DNA of 64,000 nucleotides from Kordiimonadaceae bacterium (GCA_017640725.1 JAEPQB010000001.1:992001-1056000), one strand, 5' to 3'. Numbered from the stretch's first letter, positions 8,771-17,094 are shown. Program-made: numbers and translations. Notes: a model not told the origin generated them from the letters alone.

Positions 8771-8812
8771 GCCCTAATTTTCGCGCATTTTAAGCGCGGC
8801 GATGAAGGCATT
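8771..8812. repeat. lepA 3' end, copy 2 of the 42-bp direct repeat
   Basis: This is the genuine 3' end of lepA, including its TAG stop at 8774-8776 and the GCC just after it. It pairs with the displaced copy at 7594-7635; the distance between copies is 1177 bp. Confidence 0.85.
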
Positions 8813-10576
8813 GTGCGGAATTTCCACCTTGCCGTACATGCGCATTTTGGCCTTGCCCTTCTTCTGCTTCTCCAGCAGCTTTTTCTTACGCGTGACGTCG
8901 CCGCCGTAACATTTGGCGGTCACGTCCTTGCGCATGGCCGAGATGGTTTCGCGCGCAATCACTTTGCCGCCAATGGCTGCCTGGATCGGGATCTTGAACA
9001 GCTGGCGCGGGATCAGGTCCTTGAGCCGTTCACAGAGTGCGCGGCCCCGGCTGTCAGCCTGTGACCGGTGCACCAGCATCGAGAGCGCGTCCACAGGTTC
9101 CGCGTTCACAAGGATCGACATTTTGACAAGGTCGGACTGCTCATAGCCCGCCATGTCATAGTCAAAGCTCGCGTAGCCGCGGCTGACGGACTTCAGGCGG
9201 TCATAAAAGTCATACACCACCTCGTTGAGGGGCAGCTTGTATTTCATCATGGCGCGCGCACCAACGTACGTCAGGTCTTCCTGCACGCCGCGCTTGTCTT
9301 CGCACAGCTTCAAGACCGCGCCCAAATGCTCATCAGGCACCAGGATGGTGGCGTTGATCCAGGGCTCTTCCACATGGTCGATTTTCACCACATCGGGCAT
9401 GTCGGCAGGGTTATGCAGTTCCTGCATGCTGCCGTCGGTCATATGGATTTTGTAAATCACGCTCGGGCTGGTGGTGATGAGCTCAATATCAAACTCGCGG
9501 CTGATGCGCTCCTGGATAATTTCCAGATGCAGCATGCCAAGGAAACCGCAGCGGAAGCCGAAGCCGAGCGCGGCGGACGATTCGGTTTCAAACTCAAAGC
9601 TGGCGTCATTCAGCCGCAGTTTCGCGAGCGCGTCCTTAAGCGCCTCATACTCGCTCGTGTCCGCCGGAAACAGGCCACAGAACACCACAGAGCGGCTTGG
9701 CTTAAAGCCGGGCAGCGCCTCTGCGCACGGCTTTTTGGCGTCGGTGATGGTGTCACCCACGTTGGTGTCGGCGACTTCCTTAATGGAGGCAGTGATGAAC
9801 CCCACTTCGCCGGGGCCAAGCGCGGGCACCTGCACACCCTTTGGCGTGAACACACCCACACGCTCAATCTGATGCTCACTATCCGCAGCCATCATTTTGA
9901 TCTGCTGGCCCTTTTTGAGCGTGCCATCAATCACGCGCACCAGAACCATCACACCCAGATAGGCGTCATACCAACTGTCAACGAGGAGCGCCTTCAGGGG
10001 TGCGTCCGGGTCGCCAACGGGCGGCGGCAGCTCGGTGACGACGGCCTCGAGCACATCCTCGATGCCGATGCCGGATTTGGCGGAGCATTCGATGGCTTCC
10101 GATGCGTCAATGCCGATCACGTCCTCGATCTGCGTGCGCACACGCTCTGGCTCGGCAGCGGGCAAGTCGATCTTGTTGAGGACCGGCACAATCTCATGGT
10201 CGTTATCAATGGCCTGATACACGTTCGCGAGCGTTTGCGCCTCCACACCCTGCGATGCGTCCACAACCAAGAGCGAGCCCTCGCACGCCGACAGGCAGCG
10301 GGACACCTCATAGGCAAAATCCACGTGGCCCGGCGTGTCCATCAGGTTGAGCACATAGTTTTCACCGTCTTTGGCTTTATATTCCAGCCGCACGGTTTGT
10401 GCCTTGATGGTGATGCCGCGCTCGCGCTCGATATCCATATTATCCAGCACCTGCTCCTGCATCTCGCGGTCAGAGAGCGCGCCGGTGGTTTGGATCATAC
10501 GGTCCGCGAGCGTGGACTTGCCATGGTCGATATGGGCAATGATCGAGAAATTGCGAATGTGTTTCTGGTCAGTCAT
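8774..10576 (-). CDS. lepA: Elongation factor 4 (LepA), ribosome-associated GTPase
   Basis: 600 residues, the usual length. The N-terminal GTPase domain has G1 [13 protein letters not shown], switch [10 protein letters not shown] and the base-specificity motif NKIDLP. It is followed by the EF-G-like domains and the LepA-specific C-terminal domain ([18 protein letters not shown]). LepA acts on the ribosome in translation initiation or back-translocation and is membrane-associated in part (family knowledge). No strong Shine-Dalgarno site precedes ATG 10576. In many proteobacteria it is followed by a signal peptidase gene; here accessory DNA flanks it on both sides. Confidence 0.98.
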   Translation of the reverse strand: MTDQKHIRNFSIIAHIDHGKSTLADRMIQTTGALSDREMQEQVLDNMDIERERGITIKAQTVRLEYKAKDGENYVLNLMDTPGHVDFAYEVSRCLSACEGSLLVVDASQGVEAQTLANVYQAIDNDHEIVPVLNKIDLPAAEPERVRTQIEDVIGIDASEAIECSAKSGIGIEDVLEAVVTELPPPVGDPDAPLKALLVDSWYDAYLGVMVLVRVIDGTLKKGQQIKMMAADSEHQIERVGVFTPKGVQVPALGPGEVGFITASIKEVADTNVGDTITDAKKPCAEALPGFKPSRSVVFCGLFPADTSEYEALKDALAKLRLNDASFEFETESSAALGFGFRCGFLGMLHLEIIQERISREFDIELITTSPSVIYKIHMTDGSMQELHNPADMPDVVKIDHVEEPWINATILVPDEHLGAVLKLCEDKRGVQEDLTYVGARAMMKYKLPLNEVVYDFYDRLKSVSRGYASFDYDMAGYEQSDLVKMSILVNAEPVDALSMLVHRSQADSRGRALCERLKDLIPRQLFKIPIQAAIGGKVIARETISAMRKDVTAKCYGGDVTRKKKLLEKQKKGKAKMRMYGKVEIPHNAFIAALKMREN

Positions 10577-10932
10577 CGCGGCTGTTTACAGGCATTTGGC
10601 GGGGGGAGCAAGAGGGAGAGTTGGGGTATAGCAGCATTCATGGTGAAAGAATTTGCTACGAGTAAAATTTGACCAAAAGATTGAGCGTTCTTTCGCAAGG
10701 AATTACTTCACCAGTAAATCAAAACAAAAGAATTTAGTGTTATGGACTTTTAGACACAAACCTGTATGAATAGCTGAAATCTACTAAAACGTGTATGAAA
10801 TCATGTTAAATTTGAAATATCCATGCAAATTAGCGCAACTTTATAACCTGACTTTGAGTCAACTAGGTTTTTATCAACTCCCCCTGGTGAAAATTTTGTA
10901 TGGTCAAGCTTGTGGCTATTAGAGGTGCAAGC
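10577..10932. other. AT-rich intergenic region upstream of the defence locus
   Basis: 356 bp with no gene. From about 10640 the base composition becomes clearly AT-rich and stays so through the two following genes. The plus strand has a possible promoter for ariA around TTGAGT at 10856, but the match is weak. The lepA promoter must lie in the left part, reading leftwards. Confidence 0.5.
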
Positions 10933-12201
10933 ATGACAGGTATACGCTCACTTGAAATTCAAAAGCTTTATGGAACGTTCGACTATCAATTACCTGAGTC
11001 CAGCGATGGGTTTGCGAACAAAGCAATTTTTTATGGAGACAACGGCTGCGGCAAGACCACCATCCTCAGCTTGATCTTTCACCTTCTAGCACCTGCCAGA
11101 CGAGGACACCGCTCAAAAGTCGCTCTAATTCCATTTGAATCTGCGAAACTTGTGATGCAGGACGGCGTTACTATTGAAGCGAAGAAACTCGAAGGCCTGA
11201 CCGGCAGCTACGTGCTGCAGTGCACCTCTAACAGTGGCGAAGAGCGCCAATTTGAGTTTGTGATGCATTCTGATGAGGGCGGAAAAATAGAAGGAACAGA
11301 CAAAGGTCTCTCTGAGTTTCTGCAGGATTTGAATTTGTCACTCTTTTTCTTGACTGCAGACAGGAAAATACTGAATGGCGAGGAAGATGTGGGGAATGAA
11401 GAAACTGAGTACCGAAAAATCTATCGCGATTACCGCTTCGGCGAACGTGGCTTACTTGCGACTTCTTCGCTAGACCGAGTTTTATCTGAAGCCAATCACT
11501 GGATTTCCTCAAAGTCGGTTGAGGGAACAAATGTTGGTTCAGGAACCGTAAACGAGATTTATGAAAATATTGTTCGGAGTATAACTCGCACCCTGGATTC
11601 AGGCGTATCTGGTGAAGATGTGAATATTGATGACCTTGTCACAAAACTCGATGAACTCTCATCACGCAACTCAGAATTTTCAAAATACGGCATAACACCA
11701 CAACTTCGTGTGGAGGAAATAAAAAGGGATGTTCTTGCCGCAAGTACTGCTAGCGCCAAGCATGCAATATTTCAAGTCGTAGAGCCCTATCTGTCAGGGA
11801 TCGAAGCGAGGCTGGATGCACTTGAAGACGTCCGAAGAATTACCGACGCATTTGTTCGAAACTTCGAGAGTTTCTTTATTGATAAAGAGGTCACATTCAA
11901 GCTTTCCGGTGGCCTGAGGATAAAAAACCATCAAGGTATCAACTTGACACCGAACATGCTTTCGTCAGGTGAACAACAGCTGCTCAGGCTTTTTTGCCAC
12001 ACATTGGTTTCAAGGGACCAGCCAAGCATTTTTATGATCGACGAACCCGAGCTATCCCTGAATATCAAGTGGCAACGAAAACTAATTCACGCTCTCGACG
12101 AACTCGTTACTGGAAGCGATATGCAGTTCTTATTCGCATCACACTCGATGGAAATCTTAGCCCAACACAGGGACAGTATTATCCACTTAAAGCAGAATTG
12201 A
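10933..12201 (+). CDS. ariA: PARIS-like AriA, ABC-type AAA ATPase of a two-gene defence system
   Basis: 422 residues from ATG 10933, chosen because AGAGG lies 8 bases upstream; an in-frame ATG at 10900 lacks a site. It is a soluble SMC/ABC-like ATPase with Walker A GDNGCGKTT at about residues 35-43, a long central insertion of mostly helices, ABC signature SSGEQQLL at about 344, Walker B IFMIDEPELSLN at about 366, and the switch His in FASHS at about 402. In PARIS, AriA forms the sensor scaffold that holds AriB and releases it when phage anti-restriction proteins such as Ocr appear (family knowledge). The assignment rests on this ATPase type being followed by a DUF4435/Toprim gene. Codon use and base content are AT-richer than the neighbours, a sign of transfer. 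It could instead belong to a related OLD-like ATPase/Toprim system. Confidence 0.75.
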   Translation: MTGIRSLEIQKLYGTFDYQLPESSDGFANKAIFYGDNGCGKTTILSLIFHLLAPARRGHRSKVALIPFESAKLVMQDGVTIEAKKLEGLTGSYVLQCTSNSGEERQFEFVMHSDEGGKIEGTDKGLSEFLQDLNLSLFFLTADRKILNGEEDVGNEETEYRKIYRDYRFGERGLLATSSLDRVLSEANHWISSKSVEGTNVGSGTVNEIYENIVRSITRTLDSGVSGEDVNIDDLVTKLDELSSRNSEFSKYGITPQLRVEEIKRDVLAASTASAKHAIFQVVEPYLSGIEARLDALEDVRRITDAFVRNFESFFIDKEVTFKLSGGLRIKNHQGINLTPNMLSSGEQQLLRLFCHTLVSRDQPSIFMIDEPELSLNIKWQRKLIHALDELVTGSDMQFLFASHSMEILAQHRDSIIHLKQN

Positions 12202-12209
12202 GTTAACCA

Positions 12210-13070
12210 GTGACGCAGTATCAAAGGACAATTGATGAATTGCTTGTTAGATACAAACTCGAACCATCCCTTAAAGAAGTGTTTGTAGAAGGCTATTCCG
12301 ATGTTCAGTTTTTCCAGCGTTTGTTGCAACTTTGTGAGCTTGCGGACGCCAGGGCTTACTGCATTGAAACAGTTGAGATCCCGGACGAAGACACCGCCGA
12401 TTTAGTTGGATTGTCGGGAAATAGACTTCGTGTCTTTGCTCTTTCTGAAAAACTGTTAGGAGTTGATGCAAAGATTTTGTGCATTGTCGATAGAGATTTA
12501 GATGACCTGTTAGAGACGAACCATTCAAGTCAACTTCTTAAGTACACCGACTTATCTTGCCCACCAATTTACACATTAAGTCCCTCTGTACTGTCCGAAG
12601 TGTGCCGCACTCTCATCCACAAAGAGGATCTATACAGCGAACTTCTATGGGAAAGCATGTGTGAAATTTTACAACGACTAGCGTTCTACCGGGCAACTAA
12701 AATAATTTGGTCCTGGAATATCAAGAGCCCGTCAGCAAAAAAATACATCGAAATTCATCAAGGCAAGTTTGAATTCAATGAAGTCAATTACAGAGAAGCC
12801 TTCTTGAGACACGTCACATCGCAAAACAAATACAAAGAGCTGGATGAGACGATTGCTAGTTTACAAGAGAAGGCTCCCATAGATTGCCGCCGATACGTAA
12901 ATGGTCATGACTACATTGAGATGATTCTGATTCTAATTCGGACCGAGACTAATTTGGGCAGATTCGACGAGCGAATATTGTCCAGAGCCTTAATGCTCCT
13001 GAACGATTTTCAAGAGGCCATCGAAGGCAGTCTAGCGGGTGAACTTAGGGCCACCTTTGCCACCAATTAG
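12210..13070 (+). CDS. ariB: PARIS-like AriB, DUF4435/Toprim effector nuclease
   Basis: 286 residues from a GTG start 8 bp after ariA stops, so the two are surely cotranscribed. The N-terminal third is a Toprim-type fold: the Glu of VEGYSD is residue 27, followed by a DxD motif in ILCIVDRDLDD with Asp94 and Asp96. This spacing is that of Toprim nucleases and of DUF4435. In characterised PARIS systems the AriB Glu at nearly the same position (26) is essential, and the freed protein cleaves host tRNA, blocking phage growth (family knowledge). The C-terminal half is helical and unassigned. Like ariA it is AT-rich. Confidence 0.75.
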   Translation: MTQYQRTIDELLVRYKLEPSLKEVFVEGYSDVQFFQRLLQLCELADARAYCIETVEIPDEDTADLVGLSGNRLRVFALSEKLLGVDAKILCIVDRDLDDLLETNHSSQLLKYTDLSCPPIYTLSPSVLSEVCRTLIHKEDLYSELLWESMCEILQRLAFYRATKIIWSWNIKSPSAKKYIEIHQGKFEFNEVNYREAFLRHVTSQNKYKELDETIASLQEKAPIDCRRYVNGHDYIEMILILIRTETNLGRFDERILSRALMLLNDFQEAIEGSLAGELRATFATN

Positions 13071-13428
13071 AAAATATTGAGCCGACTTTGCCGGCCGCCA
13101 AACTATACATTGAGTTTAGTTAGGCCAACTTCTACTCATTGATGTTGAATAGCTTTTTCAAAATCTCAAAACTTTTTCAATAAACTAGTTTACATTATAA
13201 ACTTGTTTGTCTATATATCCTTCATCCCCACCGTGGGTGAAGGCGCAATGAGGGTGCAAACACGGGCGAAAGCCTGGTGATTGAATAAAAAGAAAACCTC
13301 CCCAAACACGACAGCGCGCCTTCCCCACCCCCCTCCAGGGGCGGGACGGGTAATGAAACGAACGAATAACAACAAAACAGATATGGGCCGCACAAAAATA
13401 GAGAGGCCCCAAAAGACGGAGATACAAC
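13071..13428. other. Intergenic region with promoter and GC-rich leader
   Basis: 358 bp without a gene. The first half is AT-rich and continues the composition of the defence locus; it includes the promoter-operator at 13181-13217. From about 13222 the composition turns GC-rich, with a stretch at 13315-13350 of C and G runs (CCCCCCTCCAGGGG) that can fold back on itself and resembles a REP-type intergenic repeat. I could not confirm a second copy in the window. Confidence 0.45.
13181..13217 (+). promoter_or_regulatory. Sigma-70-like promoter with overlapping palindromic operator
   Basis: TTTACA at 13189-13194 and TATATA at 13212-13217 are separated by 17 bp. The perfect palindrome TAAACTAGTTTA (13181-13192) overlaps the -35 box, and a third half-site TAAACT follows at 13198-13203. 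It would drive the membrane protein gene at 13429 with a leader of roughly 200 nt. The small regulator encoded at 14065 is a candidate binder (inference). Confidence 0.5.
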
Positions 13429-14052
13429 ATGGCGATAAGCAAAGAGACCGCACAAGAAGATCTCGCTTTCATGCGGGCGCTGGTGAGCGAAGACGGTGGC
13501 TGGGAACGAGGCTTTGGCCTTGTTTACGGCGCGGCGGGCATCCTTTATGGCCTGCAATGCCTGATTAACGGCTGGATGCTGATGGCGGAAGTGGCCGCAC
13601 CCTCTGCGGTTTGGCTCGCGGTTGGTACCGTGCCAACGCTTTTGTTCACGGCGGTTGCGGTGATGAACAGCATCCAGCGGCGCGGGCAGCCTGCGTTTGG
13701 CACGGGCGCCAGCAAGCGCGCGGTCAACAGTGCCTTTGCGGGCGGCGGCATCGCCAATGCGGTTCTGGCGGCCACCTTTGGCTGGGTGGCGCTTGAAAAA
13801 GGCGACTGGACCATCTGGTTCCTGTTCCCCGTGGTGATGGCCGCGCTTCAGGGTGCTTTGTGGTATATGGCATCCATTATCCGCCGCAGCTTTTGGGCGG
13901 GCGTGACGGCGGTGGCCTGGTTTATTTCGGCCGTTGGGCTTGGTTTCCTGATTAACGATACAAACGCCTATGTTATGGCGCTGGGTGCGGTTCTGTTTTT
14001 ATGCATGGGCCTGCCGGGGTATGTGATTTACCGCAACGCCACATCCGCGTGA
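13429..14052 (+). CDS. Integral membrane protein of unknown function, paired with a regulator
   Basis: 207 residues. The first 25 residues are polar (EDLAFMRALVSEDGGWERG), then about six hydrophobic segments follow, from FGLVYGAAGILYGL to the last one near VMALGAVLFLCMGLPGYVIY. No catalytic or transport motif is visible. GGAG lies 8 bases before ATG 13429. It is followed after 12 bp by a winged-helix regulator, a pairing often seen for small membrane proteins of this kind. The function is unknown. Confidence 0.75.
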   Translation: MAISKETAQEDLAFMRALVSEDGGWERGFGLVYGAAGILYGLQCLINGWMLMAEVAAPSAVWLAVGTVPTLLFTAVAVMNSIQRRGQPAFGTGASKRAVNSAFAGGGIANAVLAATFGWVALEKGDWTIWFLFPVVMAALQGALWYMASIIRRSFWAGVTAVAWFISAVGLGFLINDTNAYVMALGAVLFLCMGLPGYVIYRNATSA

Positions 14053-14064
14053 GGGCGTGCCACC

Positions 14065-14373
14065 ATGGGAAATCATAACATTGACCAGATCAGCGAGATT
14101 ATTCATGGCCGGCTGCGGCTCGGCGTGATGTCATATCTCGCGAACGAAGAGGCGGCGACGTTCACTGAGCTGAAGGACACGCTGGGTGTGACGCAGGGCA
14201 ACTTATCGGTTCAGATGCGCAAGCTTGAGGACGCGGGTTATATAGAGGTCGAGAAAAAAATCGTTGGCCGCAAGCCGCTGACGACCATTCGCCTCACCAA
14301 AGATGGCCGCGACGCCTTCCGGGTGTATGTGGAAGCGCTAACTGGCGTGCTCGGTAACGCGATCAAGGGTTAA
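14065..14373 (+). CDS. Small winged-helix transcriptional regulator
   Basis: 102 residues making up one winged-helix domain of the MarR/ArsR-like type (PF13601 group). A helix-turn-helix is seen around ATFTELKDTLGVTQGNLSVQMRKLEDAGYI, and the wing around EVEKKIVGRKPLTTIRLTKDG. There is no ligand-binding extension and no metal-binding cysteine cluster. It begins 12 bp after the membrane protein gene and is likely cotranscribed; it may repress the operon through the palindrome at 13181-13192 (inference). Confidence 0.85.
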   Translation: MGNHNIDQISEIIHGRLRLGVMSYLANEEAATFTELKDTLGVTQGNLSVQMRKLEDAGYIEVEKKIVGRKPLTTIRLTKDGRDAFRVYVEALTGVLGNAIKG

Positions 14374-14395
14374 GGCCGCCAACCCAATAAACCAC

Positions 14396-14427
14396 AGGCC
14401 ATTCGCGGCAGCGGGTGGCCTTTTCTT
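14396..14427 (+). terminator. Probable terminator after the regulator gene
   Basis: AGGCCA at 14396-14401 pairs with TGGCCT at 14416-14421 around a 14-nt GC-rich loop, followed by TTTTCTT. It is 22 bp past the stop of the winged-helix gene. Confidence 0.55.
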
Positions 14428-14487
14428 GTGACCCGGACGATGGACCGCGCTAAAGTGCGGGGTGCAAACAGCGATAAGGCAGCTAGT

Positions 14488-14724
14488 ATGGCAAACGCGC
14501 AGCGCCCCAGAAGCACCAACCGCAATCCTTGGGGCAAGTCAATTAGAGGCAAAATGACAGCCCGCATGAAGCGGCGCGCGAACCGCCGCGAAGCCCGACG
14601 CCGTGAGCCCTTGCCTGAACATCCCGCGTACAACCGCACAAGAGCTGGCGCCCTCGCAGACCTTTTCTACAACGACGTGGCGGGGGGTCTTGGACGAGTG
14701 GCGAAATGGCTTTTCAGAAGGTAA
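14488..14724 (+). CDS. Small very basic hypothetical protein
   Basis: 78 residues from ATG 14488, with GATAAGG upstream. The first half is extremely rich in Arg and Lys (GKSIRGKMTARMKRRANRRE, then more RRR), as in a nucleic-acid-binding tail. The second half (DLFYNDVAGGLGRVAKWLFRR) looks like an amphipathic helix. I do not recognise the family. An opposing open frame covers much of the same DNA, but the ribosome site and placement between genes favour this strand. Confidence 0.45.
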   Translation: MANAQRPRSTNRNPWGKSIRGKMTARMKRRANRREARRREPLPEHPAYNRTRAGALADLFYNDVAGGLGRVAKWLFRR

Positions 14725-14733
14725 TTTAGGCGG

Positions 14734-14976
14734 CTAGCGCGAGTGCACCAGCACAATGGGTGGGCGCTCTTCGAGTTCTTGCACGGCGGCCTGCTTTTCT
14801 TTTTCAACCGCGCTATACAGCTCTGCCAGCACCATGGACCACAGGGACGCGCTTCTAAAGTCGCGCTCGGCGCGCAGCTGGTCGATGTAACGACTGACAT
14901 AGGCAAGCGCAAAGTCGCCCTGTTCTTCAAGAACAAGCCGCTTTAACGTGCTTACATCATCCGGACAAAATGTCAT
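14734..14976 (-). CDS. Small conserved-looking protein, paralog of the one at 16594
   Basis: 80 residues from ATG 14976 (AGGTGG upstream); a GTG at 14985 is an alternative start. It is helical, with no signal peptide or membrane segment. The core DVSTLKRLVLEEQGDFALAY followed by VSRYIDQLRAERDFRSASLW and SMVLAELY matches the protein at 16594-16866 position by position (DxxxLxxLVxxExGDxAxxxVSxYxDxLRxxxDxxxAxxLWSxVLAxLY). The family is not known to me; the conserved pattern shows it is a real gene. Confidence 0.65.
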   Translation of the reverse strand: MTFCPDDVSTLKRLVLEEQGDFALAYVSRYIDQLRAERDFRSASLWSMVLAELYSAVEKEKQAAVQELEERPPIVLVHSR

Positions 14977-15154
14977 TGCCGCCACCTGACGCTGACGACC
15001 CCCTTCAGTGCATTATGAACAATAACACGCTAATTGCTAAATTTTCATAAATGTGCGGGAAACAGATGCAGAAAAGACAGGTCGCCTCTATACCGCTATA
15101 CTCAGGGGCTGGGGTTGGCGATCGGCGCGCAACCCCTTTCAGGGGGAGGCCAAA

Positions 15155-15565
15155 ATGGCGCTGAAAGATAGTGCACTTGAGTTTTTTGATGCGTGCGAAA
15201 CCGGCAAAGGGTGGGATGCCTGCAAAGCCTATTGCCATGCGGACGCAACTTTTACCGCTCAGGCTGACGCTTTGGCAGACGTGACGACGGTAGAAGCCTA
15301 CACAGAATGGATGAAGGGCCTTTTGGTGCCCGTACCAGATGGCCGTTATGAGCTGACCGGTTTTGCGGTTGACGAAGACCGCAGCACGGTTGTCGCCGCC
15401 GCCGTTTTCCATGGCACCCATACGGTGGACGCAGGCACGCCGCCAACAGGCAAAACGGCAGCGTCAGACTATTGCTATGTGATCAGTTTCGCGGATGGCA
15501 AAGTCAGCAAAATGGTGAAAATCTGGAACGATGGCCATGCCCTGAGGCAGCTTGGCTGGGCCTAG
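15155..15565 (+). CDS. NTF2-like / SnoaL-like small protein
   Basis: 136 residues from ATG 15155, with AGGGGGAGG upstream. The pattern of an initial helix (DSALEFFDACETGKGWDACKAY), a middle segment with TTVEAYTEWMKGL, and a C-terminal strand pair (SDYCYVISFADGKVSKMVKIWND) is that of the cone-shaped SnoaL/NTF2 fold. This fold serves ester cyclases, isomerases and binding proteins; no specific function can be given. It is convergent with the dienelactone hydrolase gene at 15607. Confidence 0.7.
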   Translation: MALKDSALEFFDACETGKGWDACKAYCHADATFTAQADALADVTTVEAYTEWMKGLLVPVPDGRYELTGFAVDEDRSTVVAAAVFHGTHTVDAGTPPTGKTAASDYCYVISFADGKVSKMVKIWNDGHALRQLGWA

Positions 15566-15606
15566 GCCCAGCACTGTTCGCTTTTGCCCAGTAGCTTAAC
15601 AGAAGA

Positions 15607-16497
15607 TTACGCCAACGTGCGCTCAAACAGCGCAAGCGTGCGAGACCAGGCGCGCTCGGCCTGCGCTTCGTTATAAACGCGGCTATCCGGCGGGCACCAT
15701 CCGTGCAGCGTGCCTTCATAAACTTCGATCTCTGCCGGAATACCGTTGGCGGCATAGGTTTCCGCCAGCACTTCTTTTTGCGTTGGATTGCGCTCATCAT
15801 CATTTTCCGCCACCGCATGCAGCACATGGGCGGGCGACTGTGGGATAAGCAGATGCGGGCTGTCGGGCCGGTTGGTCACCAATCCACCGCCATGGAAACT
15901 GGCAGCAGCGCCCACACGTTCAGGCACGGCGCCTGCCGTGCGCATAATCAGCGGCCCGCCCATGCAGTAACCCATGGTACCCACTTTGCGGGACGTGTTG
16001 GTGGCGTCCTGGGTATCCAGAAAAGCGATGTAATCCCGCGCATCTGACATGGCGGCATCCTGCGTGAGTTTGCGCGCATAGGAAATCAACCGTTCCCGCA
16101 CGGGTGGATCACTGAACTGATCACCAGGTTGCACATGCGGGTGCGGACCGTCGCGGTAAAAGGGGTTCGCGACCAGAACTGTATAACCGTCCATCGCCAG
16201 GCGCTTGCCCATGGCCTTGAATGCAGGGCGCAGGCCCCGGATATCTGGCCAGATCAGCACAGCTGCATGACTGCCTTCAGCAGGGTGCACTAAATAGCTG
16301 TCAGACACGCCGGATGCCATCGGCACCTCAACTTCGCGCTCCACCACCTCATGATGGTTGCGCGCCAAGGCCCCGCCAGCGGGCAGCAATAAGCTCAAGA
16401 ATCCGGCCGTTCCAAGTTGTGTGAAGTCACGGCGATTGACCGCCCCACCGACAGCTTCAAAATGGTTATTGTCATGTTCTGTTTGTTCGTTGCACAT
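15607..16497 (-). CDS. Tat-exported dienelactone hydrolase family protein
   Basis: 296 residues. The N-terminus carries a twin-arginine signal (NRRDFTQLGTAGFLSLLLPA, residues 21-40). The body is a dienelactone hydrolase: Glu/Asp-rich entry, GYCMGG with nucleophile Cys178, an Asp near 233 and His265 (EGTLHGWCPP). Classical enzymes open the lactone of chlorocatechol degradation products, but most genomic members have other or unknown substrates. An export signal is unusual for a dienelactone hydrolase and suggests a periplasmic role. There is no catechol pathway nearby. Confidence 0.85.
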   Translation of the reverse strand: MCNEQTEHDNNHFEAVGGAVNRRDFTQLGTAGFLSLLLPAGGALARNHHEVVEREVEVPMASGVSDSYLVHPAEGSHAAVLIWPDIRGLRPAFKAMGKRLAMDGYTVLVANPFYRDGPHPHVQPGDQFSDPPVRERLISYARKLTQDAAMSDARDYIAFLDTQDATNTSRKVGTMGYCMGGPLIMRTAGAVPERVGAAASFHGGGLVTNRPDSPHLLIPQSPAHVLHAVAENDDERNPTQKEVLAETYAANGIPAEIEVYEGTLHGWCPPDSRVYNEAQAERAWSRTLALFERTLA

Positions 16498-16593
16498 GCT
16501 GACCTCCCCGTCTGATGTCCAAAATAATGGATTTCAATTAGGGGCAGACTACAGGCTCGGTCGCCTGGCGGAAACTCACGTCCGTGTGAAAGG

Positions 16594-16866
16594 TCAGGAA
16601 ACGAAATGTGCGTTTAGAGAACCTTCGCGCATCGCTGGGCTTGAATGGTGCGGACTCTCTGACAGCATAGGGTGAATGATGTCCGAGGGGTGACGTGAGC
16701 GGTGATAGAGCATGGCGAGCACAATCGACCACAAAACAGTCGCCTGACTGTCTTTGGCCTTTCTCAGAGCGTCCACATAGTAGCTGACATGCTCAACAGC
16801 TTCGTCGCCATATTCTTTGGTGACGAGATCTGTAAGAACGAGGATGTCCTGTTTTGCGTAGGCCAT
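16594..16866 (-). CDS. Small conserved-looking protein, paralog of the one at 14734
   Basis: 90 residues from ATG 16866, which has a perfect AAGGAG 8 bases upstream; the in-frame upstream extension is therefore not used. Residues 1-55 form the same helical core as the protein at 14734 (QDILVLTDLVTKEYGDEAVE, VSYYVDALRKAKDSQATVLW, SIVLAMLYHR). The last 35 residues are His/Ser/Pro-rich and unlike the paralog. No domain is recognised. Both copies have the acidic GD, the YVDxL and the LWSxVLAxLY elements, which may form a dimer interface. Confidence 0.7.
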   Translation of the reverse strand: MAYAKQDILVLTDLVTKEYGDEAVEHVSYYVDALRKAKDSQATVLWSIVLAMLYHRSRHPSDIIHPMLSESPHHSSPAMREGSLNAHFVS

Positions 16867-17094
16867 ATTTGCTCCTTGCCACCGGCGTGGCATTAGCGTG
16901 ACGAACGGCCCAATTCCCGTGCTCATCATTAGCACAAATTTGATTAAAATTTTAGGTAAACTGAACGTTAACCATAAAATGAACTGCATCACGGCCCAAA
17001 AACCAACCGCAGGTTTTGTTTATCAACCAAATGAACGGGCGTGGGCGCGTGCGGCGGTCAAGCGCGAGCAGCGACTCAAGACATGCAGCAGATG

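Noticed and set aside
9068-10672. Long plus-strand open frame (534 codons) opposite lepA
   Set aside because: LepA on the other strand is complete and unmistakable; the frame lacks stops only because of codon bias in lepA.
13315-13350. C/G-run foldback as a REP element or transposon end
   Set aside because: Only one copy could be seen in the window and no transposase is near; it is mentioned only as part of the intergenic region.
16930-17000. TTAA-containing stretch as a CtrA binding site
   Set aside because: The TTAA-N7-TTAA spacing is not met; only scattered half-sites are present.
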